A DNA stretch of 5,171 nucleotides from an uncultured bacterium (GCA_903861235.1 CAIOTP010000306.1:1-5171); one strand, 5' to 3'. Positions 1-5,015 are shown, counted from the first letter of the stretch. Notes: generated by a model from the letters alone, not told the origin. Numbers and translations are program-made.

Positions 1-1099
1 AGCCGAACACGGCGCGGTCGGCGTCGCCGCCGAGGACTTCGAGCACGCGCGGGGCAAGTTCATGCCCCAGTCGCTTGCGCTCCAGATGGATGTCGGGGTC
101 ATTGCCCCGGCTGAAGTAGATGCGCTCGAAGGTGCAGCTGCGGCGCGGTGCGGGTTCCGTGAAGGGCCGCTCGATCACCGTGCCGTCGCGTCGCACCACG
201 ATCGCGTGCGCCGGCGGGAGTTCGCGCACGGACGCCGGATCCATGTCCAGCACCGTGGTGAGCGCCGCCCGCTCGCTGGCCACGGCCACCACGTCGTCGT
301 TCTCCGCCACGAACGCCGGGCGGATGCCGTGAGGATCGCGGCACGCGAAGGCGTCACCGTTGCCCACCAGGCCCACGAACACGAACCCGCCGTCGAAACG
401 CTCGGTGGCCCGCGTGAGCACGCGGACCAGGTCGATCTCGGAGGAGATCGCCTCCGCCAGGGCGGCACCCTGCAGTCCCTGGAAGCTGCCGGGACCTGCG
501 GCGGCCGCCAGGCGCTCGTGCTCGAGGTCCAGGAAGTGTCCGATCTTCTCCAGGACCACGCCGGTGTCCGTGTCGCCCACAGGATTCAGGCCCAGATCGA
601 CCAGAGAACGGAACAGGTCGTTGCTGTTGGTCAGGTTGAAGTTGCCCGCGATCACCAGGTTCCGGCTGGCCACGGGGCTGCGACGCACATACGGGTGACA
701 GAAGGCGGCGCCGCGGCCCCCGTAGGTGCCGTAGCGCAGGTGACCGAGCATGGCTTCGCCCAGCAGCGGGATGCGGCGCTTCAACTCGATCGGGTGCATG
801 GAGCGTCGCTCCATGGGCTTCAGATCGGCGGCGGGCCCGAGGGCTTCGTCGAAGAGCCGCTCCACCGGGTTGCGCTTGGCGCTCCGCAGCCGCATCAGGA
901 AGGGCTCTCCCGGGGGCATGTCGAACTTCACCGCGGCGATGCCCGCCCCGTCCTGGCCGCGATTGCGCTGCTTCTCCATGAGCAGGTAGAGCCGGCGCAT
1001 GCCCCAGAGCATGTCGCCGTGGCGCGCGCGGACCTCCTCCAGCGGCCTCTTGAGCCGCAGCAGCACCACGCCGCACTTGTGACCGATGAAGTCACTCAT
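1..1099 (-). CDS. purF: Amidophosphoribosyltransferase (PurF), Bacteroidetes-like long form, 3' end beyond window
   Basis: PurF catalyses the first committed step of de novo purine synthesis, using glutamine-derived ammonia and PRPP to make 5-phosphoribosylamine in the cytoplasm. The 366 codons visible read MSDFIGHKCGVVLLRLKRPL from an ATG at 1099. The N-terminal Ntn glutaminase domain is recognisable: likely nucleophile Cys9 (exposed in the family by removal of a short propeptide), RNRGQDGAG at about 45-53, LGHLRYGTYG at 118-127, GNFNLTN at 152-158 (the HNGNLTN position), DTDTG at 176-180, CRDPHGIRPA at 253-262 and ASERAAL at 274-280. CTFERIYFSRGNDPDI at 322-337 begins the link to the phosphoribosyltransferase domain. 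The PRPP-binding motif must lie outside the window, so activity cannot be judged. The ATG is preceded by TACGCT at 9 nt and by no clear Shine-Dalgarno. Family assignment rests on remembered family sequences and is strong. Being the long form, the full gene probably runs a further 250 or so codons. Confidence 0.92.
   Translation of the reverse strand, partial: MSDFIGHKCGVVLLRLKRPLEEVRARHGDMLWGMRRLYLLMEKQRNRGQDGAGIAAVKFDMPPGEPFLMRLRSAKRNPVERLFDEALGPAADLKPMERRSMHPIELKRRIPLLGEAMLGHLRYGTYGGRGAAFCHPYVRRSPVASRNLVIAGNFNLTNSNDLFRSLVDLGLNPVGDTDTGVVLEKIGHFLDLEHERLAAAAGPGSFQGLQGAALAEAISSEIDLVRVLTRATERFDGGFVFVGLVGNGDAFACRDPHGIRPAFVAENDDVVAVASERAALTTVLDMDPASVRELPPAHAIVVRRDGTVIERPFTEPAPRRSCTFERIYFSRGNDPDIHLERKRLGHELAPRVLEVLGGDADRAVFG
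797..815. repeat. Perfect 19-base palindrome inside purF
   Basis: CATGGAGCG and CGCTCCATG are perfect inverted 9-base arms around a single T at 806. On the purF strand it encodes Met-Glu-Arg-Arg-Ser-Met (residues 96-101). As RNA it could fold into an 8-bp stem with a 3-base loop. It may be a chance product of the palindromic amino-acid order, an RNA hairpin, or a protein-binding site. The sequence alone does not decide. Confidence 0.6.
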
Positions 1100-1108
1100 G
1101 AGCCGGCG

Positions 1109-1114
1109 AGCGTA
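1109..1114 (-). promoter_or_regulatory. Putative -10 box of purF (TACGCT, 9 nt from ATG)
   Basis: On the minus strand TACGCT is followed by the 9 bases CGCCGGCTC and then the purF ATG. It fits the TANNNT form of a sigma-70-type -10 element and would start transcription about 2-3 nt before the ATG. No TTGACA-like -35 box was found at the expected distance. The lpxA start has almost the same arrangement. Confidence 0.5.
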
Positions 1115-1126
1115 GCGGGTCACGAA

Positions 1127-1144
1127 ACCGCGGGAATTCGCGGT
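1127..1144. promoter_or_regulatory. Inverted repeat between the divergent purF and 1163 promoters
   Basis: ACCGCG (1127-1132) and CGCGGT (1139-1144) are perfect 6-base inverted arms around GGAATT. The dyad lies between the two facing -10 boxes (1109-1114 and 1151-1156), where the -35 regions of both promoters would be. That is a plausible operator position for a shared repressor or activator, but arms of this length are not rare in GC-rich DNA. Confidence 0.3.
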
Positions 1145-1150
1145 GAAGGT

Positions 1151-1156
1151 TAGAAT
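1151..1156 (+). promoter_or_regulatory. Putative -10 box of the 242-residue gene (TAGAAT, 6 nt from ATG)
   Basis: TAGAAT is followed by TTGCCC and then the ATG at 1163. The 6-nt gap puts the predicted transcription start on the A of the ATG, implying a leaderless mRNA. A weak GAAGG at 1145-1149 lies upstream of this box and so would not be in such a transcript. Confidence 0.55.
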
Positions 1157-1162
1157 TTGCCC

Positions 1163-1891
1163 ATGAAACCGGACGCCGCCGGTGACGCCTGGATGGTGCT
1201 GCTTGCACAAGCCACGCAGCTGGCCGCGGTCGCGCAGGCCTGGCCCGCCGGAGCCGAGGGCGACCGACTTCGTGAAGCCATCCCCGACCTGGTGCAGCTG
1301 CATGCGGTGCGGATCGCCATGGAACAGCTTGATCGCGTTCCCGCGGACCGCCGGCCGTACGCACGCGACCACGCCGAGTGGCTGGTGAAGTCGGCGTCGG
1401 AGCGCCTGGGCGCGCGGTGGCGGGGCGAGCCCATGCCCGAGCCCATGCTGGACGCCATGACTGCGGCGCGCAGCTCCATCGCGCGCAGCCTGTACGCGGG
1501 GCTGTTGGCGTTGCGGTGGCCTGGCCCTGGCCCGCTGGTGGTGCCACGCTGGTTCGACGAGCTCGACGGCATGGTGGGCACGCTGGCGATCATGGAGGCG
1601 GGCACCATCGCGCTCGAAGGCGAGGTGGTGGCGTGGTGGACCGAGCACCCGCCGCTGCACTGCCCGGGATGCCGCCAGGAGCCGCTGTCCGAGCCCGTGC
1701 AGGTCTACCGACGCTTCGACGCCTCGGGCCACTACCTGGACAGCGTGACCGTTCCGTTGCACGAGGAACTGCCGGCCGGCATGCCCATGCTGGTGCCGCT
1801 TTGCGTGGCGGGTCAGACCGTGGGTTCGCTGCAGCGGGACCCGGCGACCTGGCTCGCCCTGCAGCGGGCCGCCGGAGTGCCCGGCCCCTAG
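1163..1891 (+). CDS. Unrecognised protein of 242 residues with one CPGC motif
   Basis: I do not recognise this protein. GC-rich codon use with G/C-loaded third positions and an uninterrupted frame support a real gene. It has no signal peptide and no clear membrane segment, so a soluble cytoplasmic protein is likely. Residues 1-160 look mostly helical and rich in Ala, Leu and Trp. A CPGC motif at 167-170 precedes a more beta-like stretch (QVYRRFDASGHYLDSVTVPL, about 180-199), and a further Cys is at 214. One CxxC is too little to call a zinc ribbon. ATG 1163 is preferred because TAGAAT lies exactly 6 nt before it. An in-frame TTG at 1157 would add two residues and is 7 nt from a weak GAAGG. 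The gene is divergent from purF across 63 bases and converges on the hydrolase gene, with 4 bases between their stops. Confidence 0.75.
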   Translation: MKPDAAGDAWMVLLAQATQLAAVAQAWPAGAEGDRLREAIPDLVQLHAVRIAMEQLDRVPADRRPYARDHAEWLVKSASERLGARWRGEPMPEPMLDAMTAARSSIARSLYAGLLALRWPGPGPLVVPRWFDELDGMVGTLAIMEAGTIALEGEVVAWWTEHPPLHCPGCRQEPLSEPVQVYRRFDASGHYLDSVTVPLHEELPAGMPMLVPLCVAGQTVGSLQRDPATWLALQRAAGVPGP

Positions 1892-1895
1892 CCGA

Positions 1896-2711
1896 TCATC
1901 CGGTCGCCGACGGAGCCAGGTCCGCGGGCGTGGCGAAGAGCGCTTCCGAGGGCGTCCTTCGCTCGGCGATCCGCATCCGATCCGCCAGCTCCGGTGCCAG
2001 CCGCAGCCAGGCCTCGTGCACCACTTCGGGGTGGTTGCACTGCTCGCTCAGGTGCAGCAGCACGATCCGCCCGGGAAGGGCATCGGCCTGGTGCAGTGCC
2101 CGCACGAAGGCGATGGCCTGCTCGTTGGAGAGGTGCCCGCGGCCTCCCATGATGCGGCGCTTCAGGTGCTCGGGCCGCGCGCTGGCCTGCTGCATGGGAG
2201 GGTCGTAGTTGCTCTCCAGGGCGAGCAGCCGCACCCCATGCATCAACGCCGCCAGCCCCTCGGGCACGCGTCCGAGGTCCGTGACCCAGCCCAAGGAGGC
2301 GTCGCCGGCGTCGATCCGGAAGGCCGTGCTGCCCTCGGCGTCGTGAGGCAACTCCAGGCCGCGGATCCGGAAGGGGCCGAGTTCCAGTTCATCGGCGATC
2401 CATCGGGTGGTCGCATGCGCCAGGCCTGCACGGGCCGGCACGGAGCCGTGCCCGGGCCGCAGCACGATCGGCGGCGCGAGCAGCGAAGGCCAACCTCGGG
2501 CCCAGCCCGGGTGAAGGTGGTCGACGTCGCCGTGGGTCAGCAGCACGGCCGCCAGTCCCTCCAGATCCACGCCCTCGGCGCGCAGCAGACCTCGGAGACG
2601 CCGGGGCGAAAGACCCAGGTCGATCAGCAGGTCATGTCGACGGCCACCCTCGTGCAGCGTGACCAGGGCCGCGTTGCCGGAACTGCCGCTGGCCAGCACG
2701 CGAAGCCTCAT
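1896..2711 (-). CDS. WalJ/YycJ-like metallo-beta-lactamase-fold hydrolase with variant metal motif
   Basis: A 271-residue soluble protein of the metallo-beta-lactamase fold. It opens with RVLASGSSGNAALV (about 4-17) and LLIDLGLS (28-35), the layout of WalJ/YycJ-type hydrolases. The later blocks LPHDAEGS (121-128), TDLG (144-147), LLALESNYD (162-170), HLKRRIMGGRGHLSN (182-196) and LLHLSEQCN (218-226) fit the same subfamily. The metal motif reads THGDVDH (59-65), so the usual HxHxDH is HxDxDH, with Asp62 in place of the second His. HxDxDH is familiar from other branches such as ComEC, so the enzyme need not be dead. WalJ-type proteins have been linked to nuclease activity and to cell-wall or DNA-repair phenotypes; the substrate here is unknown. 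The gene begins 4 nt after the lpxA stop with no promoter-like box of its own, suggesting co-transcription and perhaps translational coupling. Confidence 0.85.
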   Translation of the reverse strand: MRLRVLASGSSGNAALVTLHEGGRRHDLLIDLGLSPRRLRGLLRAEGVDLEGLAAVLLTHGDVDHLHPGWARGWPSLLAPPIVLRPGHGSVPARAGLAHATTRWIADELELGPFRIRGLELPHDAEGSTAFRIDAGDASLGWVTDLGRVPEGLAALMHGVRLLALESNYDPPMQQASARPEHLKRRIMGGRGHLSNEQAIAFVRALHQADALPGRIVLLHLSEQCNHPEVVHEAWLRLAPELADRMRIAERRTPSEALFATPADLAPSATG

Positions 2712-2715
2712 GTCG

Positions 2716-3537
2716 TCAAGCCAGGTTCATGGCGCTGCCGCGCATGACCGTGCCCTCGCCGGGCACGATGCCGCGCTTGCTCGCCTTCACGAACGCCACG
2801 TACTCGTCCACGATCGGGTCGCCGGCCCGGGTCTCGAGCTCCTTGACCCGCTCCGGCATGGGGATGCGGCTTCGCTGCAGCACCTTGTAGACCCAGCGGA
2901 CGGTCTCGATCTGCTCACGGGGCATGCCGCTGCGTCGCATGCCGACCACGTTCATGCTGCCGGCGATGTTGATGCCCGTCACCATGAAGAAGGGGGGCAG
3001 GTCCAGGCTGAAGCCGGTCAGCCCGCCCACGAAGGCGCCGCGGCCGACGCGGCAGAACTGGTGCACCATGGAGCCGCCGCCGAAGATCACCCGGTCGGCC
3101 ACCTCCACGTGGCCGGCCAGCAGCGTGCCGTTGGCGAAGATGTTCCGGTTGCCCACCACCGAATCGTGTCCCACATGGCTGTTGACCATGAAGTAGTTGC
3201 CGTCGCCGACCCGGGTGGGGGACTGGGTCTTGCCGCGGTGCAGGGTGACGCCCTCGCGAACGACGTTCTCGTGGCCCATCACCAGGCCCGGTCCGGGTTG
3301 CGCGGGATCGAAGCCCAGGTCCTGTGGCGGAAGGCCCAGGGTGACGCCGGGGTAGAAGGTGTTCCGCTCGCCGATGGTGCAGGGACCCTGGACCGTCACG
3401 TGGTGCAGCAGCCGGGTTCCAGCGCCGATGGTGACCGGGCCCGGGCAGCCCTCGATCACGCAGAACGGGCCGACCTCCGCGTCTGGCGCCAGGGTGACGT
3501 CGCCCAGGATCACGGCCGAAGGGTGAATGCGTGCCAT
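2716..3537 (-). CDS. lpxA: Acyl-ACP--UDP-N-acetylglucosamine O-acyltransferase (LpxA)
   Basis: LpxA makes the first step of lipid A synthesis by moving an (R)-3-hydroxyacyl group from acyl carrier protein to the 3-OH of UDP-GlcNAc in the cytoplasm. The 273-residue product has the hexapeptide-repeat left-handed beta helix (about residues 4-175), with VREGVTLHRG at 93-102, VNSHVGHDSVVGN at 118-130, LAGHVEV at 140-146 and MVHQFC at 157-162. A one-residue offset maps His121, His124, His143 and His159 onto E. coli His122, catalytic His125, His144 and His160. Gly172 matches E. coli Gly173, associated with long (C14-type) acyl selection. The C-terminal helices (PREQIETVRWVYKVLQRS) are present, with a tail slightly longer than E. 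coli's. ATG 3537 is chosen because translation then starts MARIHPSAVI, aligned with the family; the frame stays open upstream but runs into lipB. lpxD, fabZ and lpxB are not in the window. Confidence 0.95.
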   Translation of the reverse strand: MARIHPSAVILGDVTLAPDAEVGPFCVIEGCPGPVTIGAGTRLLHHVTVQGPCTIGERNTFYPGVTLGLPPQDLGFDPAQPGPGLVMGHENVVREGVTLHRGKTQSPTRVGDGNYFMVNSHVGHDSVVGNRNIFANGTLLAGHVEVADRVIFGGGSMVHQFCRVGRGAFVGGLTGFSLDLPPFFMVTGINIAGSMNVVGMRRSGMPREQIETVRWVYKVLQRSRIPMPERVKELETRAGDPIVDEYVAFVKASKRGIVPGEGTVMRGSAMNLA

Positions 3538-3540
3538 GAA

Positions 3541-3572
3541 CCGGCGATTGTAGGCCCGGGCTGCACCGCCGG
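3541..3572. promoter_or_regulatory. Loose inverted repeat in the lpxA-lipB divergent promoter region
   Basis: CCGGCG (3541-3546) and CGCCGG (3567-3572) are inverted arms around a 20-base spacer that holds the lpxA -10 box and an 8-base palindrome GCCCGGGC (3554-3561). It could be a shared operator, but these are simple GC-only words in GC-rich DNA, so chance is a serious alternative. Confidence 0.2.
3547..3552 (-). promoter_or_regulatory. Putative -10 box of lpxA (TACAAT, 9 nt from ATG)
   Basis: On the minus strand TACAAT, one base from the TATAAT consensus, is followed by CGCCGGTTC and the lpxA ATG. The predicted start site gives a 2-3 nt leader. The 9-base spacer differs from that of purF (CGCCGGCTC) at one position. 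The box serves the lpxA-hydrolase unit; no -35 match is evident. Confidence 0.55.
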
Positions 3573-3578
3573 CATGCT

Positions 3579-3584
3579 TACGCT
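3579..3584 (+). promoter_or_regulatory. Putative -10 box of lipB (TACGCT, 6 nt from ATG)
   Basis: TACGCT is followed by TGGGCC and the lipB ATG at 3591. Transcription would begin at the ATG itself. No Shine-Dalgarno is placed for this start, and no -35 hexamer was recognised in the 53-base region shared with lpxA. Confidence 0.5.
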
Positions 3585-3590
3585 TGGGCC

Positions 3591-4277
3591 ATGGACGCCG
3601 TGCAGGTGCAGGACCTGGGTCGCATGGAGTACGCCAAGGCGCTCTCGCTGCAGCGGACCACCCACGACCGACTGGTGGCGGGCCGCGATCGCGGGGAGCC
3701 CATGCAGCTGCTGCTGGTCGAGCACGATCCACCCGTGATCACCGTGAGCCGTCGGCCTGGAGCGGAGCGGCACGTGCTGGCCGGGGATGCCGAACTCTCG
3801 GCCTTGGGGGTGCAGCGGGTGGAGACCGACCGCGGCGGGGACGTGACCTGGCACGGCCCGGGACAGCTGGTGGCCTATCCCATCCTGGACCTGCAGCGTC
3901 TGGACCTGCGCATTCACGGGTACATGCGCTTCCTGGAGCAGTCGGTGCTGGACACGCTGAGGCGATTCGGCTTGCAGGGCCGGCGTGACGAGGCCGCCAC
4001 CGGCGTCTGGGTGGGCGAGCGGGGGCCCGAACGAAAGATCGCGGCCATGGGCGTGCGGGTGAGCCGCTGGGCCACGCTGCATGGGCTGGCCCTGAACGTG
4101 GATCCGGACCTGCGCATGTTCGGCCTGATCGTGCCCTGCGGCCTGGTGGACCGGCCTGTGACGAGCCTTCGGCAGGAACTGGGCGACGCCGCACCGGACA
4201 TGACCGGCGTGAAGCGGGTCCTGACCGAGGTGCTGCTCGACGCCGTGTCACGCCGCCTGCACGAGACGGGCCGCTGA
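3591..4277 (+). CDS. lipB: Lipoyl(octanoyl) transferase (LipB)
   Basis: LipB transfers octanoate from octanoyl-ACP to lysines of lipoyl domains (2-oxoacid dehydrogenases, glycine cleavage H protein); LipA then inserts sulfur. The 228-residue length is close to that of E. coli LipB. Family blocks occur in order: LLVEHDPPVITVSRR (41-55), TDRGGDVTWHGPGQLVAYPI (79-98), RKIAAMGVRVSRWATLHGLALNV (148-170) and IVPCGL (180-185). The catalytic pair appears as Lys149 and Cys183, 34 residues apart as in E. coli (Lys135/Cys169). The ATG is immediately downstream of a -10-like box and gives a start consistent with the family. lipA is not in the window. Orientation is opposite to the flanking envelope genes lpxA and ompH. 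Its stop is 1 nt from that of the convergent ompH gene, leaving no room for a terminator. The RGG, KIAAMG and PCG blocks leave little doubt. Confidence 0.96.
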   Translation: MDAVQVQDLGRMEYAKALSLQRTTHDRLVAGRDRGEPMQLLLVEHDPPVITVSRRPGAERHVLAGDAELSALGVQRVETDRGGDVTWHGPGQLVAYPILDLQRLDLRIHGYMRFLEQSVLDTLRRFGLQGRRDEAATGVWVGERGPERKIAAMGVRVSRWATLHGLALNVDPDLRMFGLIVPCGLVDRPVTSLRQELGDAAPDMTGVKRVLTEVLLDAVSRRLHETGR

Positions 4278-4278
4278 C

Positions 4279-4995
4279 TCAGTCGCTGGGCAGATTCAGT
4301 TCCTTGAGCACGTCCGCGGTCAGGTCGATCTGCTCCGGCGCCCGGAGGAAGGTCCGGCCCTGCACCTGCACCATGGCGTTGCCCAGGTCCTGCGATTCGA
4401 AGGGCGTCTGGGAGGGGATGAAGCGGTACACCAGGTCGATCTTGCGCCGGTCCGCCACCACATCCACCGCCGCCGTCATCTCCTTGTACGCCTTCTCGAC
4501 CTGCTGGGCCATCAGCTTGTTCTGGGCGGCCTGCATGCCGGCGTTCCACTGCTGGAAGCGTTCGAACAGCGCCTTCGCCTCGGCCTGGCCCTGCGCGAAC
4601 TCGGGGTCCTCGGGCTTCTTTTCGCCGTACTTGGACTTGAGCGCGTCCATCTCCTTCTGGAACTCCGAGCCCTGCGTCTTGGCCTCGTCGTCGAAACGCT
4701 GCCGCTCCTCGGTGAAGGCTCCGCTGTCGAGAAGCTTCTTCAGCACCTTGTCCACGTGCACGGCCCCCATGCTCATGGCGCGGGCGGTGGCGTCGTCGCC
4801 CCAGGCCGGGCGGCCGCCTTCGTTCACCAGCTTCAGGTTGCCGTCCTTGCCCTCCAGCAGCACCGCCTGGGCCGGACCCAGGTCCGCCGCCGGCACGGCA
4901 CGGGCGTCGGCGGCGCGGGGGGCGGTCAGGTGGGCGAGCATGAAGCCGCTGGCCAGCAGGGCCGCGGGCACGAGAATGCGGGGGGAGCGGGACAT
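4279..4995 (-). CDS. OmpH/Skp-family periplasmic chaperone-like protein with N-terminal extension
   Basis: The 238-residue product starts with a probable Sec signal: Arg3 and Arg6, a hydrophobic run ILVPAALLASGFMLAHL (7-23), and candidate AxA cleavage sites near 28-33. No lipobox Cys is present. From about 74 the sequence resembles OmpH/Skp: GAVHVDKVLKKL (77-88), then a long charged, Gln- and Lys-rich helical region (about 92-178) expected to form the coiled-coil tentacles, then a hydrophobic strand-like segment (about 184-192) and the ending IDLTADVLKELN (223-234), close to the usual Skp C-terminus. Skp holds unfolded outer-membrane proteins in the periplasm. About 40 residues (34-73, with LLEGKDGNLKLVNEG) between signal and core are not part of the Skp I know. 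The gene follows lepA by 35 nt but has its own -10-like box at 6 nt. Family call good; exact role inferred. Confidence 0.85.
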   Translation of the reverse strand: MSRSPRILVPAALLASGFMLAHLTAPRAADARAVPAADLGPAQAVLLEGKDGNLKLVNEGGRPAWGDDATARAMSMGAVHVDKVLKKLLDSGAFTEERQRFDDEAKTQGSEFQKEMDALKSKYGEKKPEDPEFAQGQAEAKALFERFQQWNAGMQAAQNKLMAQQVEKAYKEMTAAVDVVADRRKIDLVYRFIPSQTPFESQDLGNAMVQVQGRTFLRAPEQIDLTADVLKELNLPSD

Positions 4996-5015
4996 CCGGG
5001 CAGTCTAGGGCCCGG
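4996..5015 (-). promoter_or_regulatory. Inverted repeat around the ompH -10 box, between lepA and ompH
   Basis: CCGGGC (4996-5001) and GCCCGG (5010-5015) are perfect 6-base inverted arms around an 8-base centre containing TAGACT. It ends directly against the ompH start codon. It may be an operator over the promoter, or a hairpin ending lepA transcripts, although no T-run follows. Chance cannot be excluded given all-GC arms. Confidence 0.3.
5002..5007 (-). promoter_or_regulatory. Putative -10 box of ompH (TAGACT, 6 nt from ATG)
   Basis: On the minus strand TAGACT is followed by GCCCGG and the ompH ATG, the same 6-nt spacing seen at lipB and the 1163 gene. It predicts a leaderless ompH mRNA independent of lepA read-through. 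No -35 match is visible. Confidence 0.5.

Noticed and set aside
354..1076. 240-codon minus-strand frame within purF
   Set aside because: Frame-shifted reading of purF with Arg/Gly/Ala/Pro-rich nonsense sequence; the true purF frame gives a continuous match.
62..1153. 363-codon open frame on the plus strand
   Set aside because: It lies antisense to purF, whose product shows a full series of family motifs. The plus-strand translation is His/Arg/Gln-rich with no recognisable domain, typical of stop-poor antisense frames in GC-rich DNA.
1157..1162. TTG start two codons before the ATG of the unknown gene
   Set aside because: A weak GAAGG sits 7 nt upstream, but the TAGAAT box at 1151-1156 would place the transcription start at the ATG, leaving the TTG untranscribed. 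Not fully excluded.
1426..1448. 11-base direct repeat CGAGCCCATGC, twice at 12-nt spacing
   Set aside because: It simply encodes Glu-Pro-Met-Pro then Glu-Pro-Met in the unknown protein; no larger array.
1661..1672. Zinc-ribbon call for the CPGC motif of the unknown protein
   Set aside because: Only one CxxC pair is present and no second pair or His ligand is suitably placed, so a zinc site is not supported.
1378..2208. 276-codon plus-strand frame spanning two genes
   Set aside because: It is out of frame with the 1163-1891 gene and crosses into the antisense of the hydrolase; composition is that of a shifted frame.
2016..2747. 243-codon plus-strand frame
   Set aside because: Antisense shadow of the hydrolase gene; no domain or start signal.
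3683..3694. 12-base palindrome CCGCGATCGCGG in lipB
   Set aside because: GC-only arms around GATC within conserved-length coding sequence; expected now and then in DNA of this composition.
3538..3732. Upstream extension of the lpxA frame
   Set aside because: The frame stays open, but the added residues are Arg/Ala/Pro-rich, overlap lipB and have no LpxA counterpart. ATG 3537 aligns with the family N-terminus.
2659..3738. 359-codon open frame on the plus strand
   Set aside because: Antisense to lpxA, with His- and Ala-rich low-information translation. lpxA on the other strand has all its catalytic residues.
4304..5008. 234-codon plus-strand frame rich in Ser and Arg
   Set aside because: Antisense to the ompH-like gene, which has a signal peptide and a Skp-type C-terminus in its own frame.
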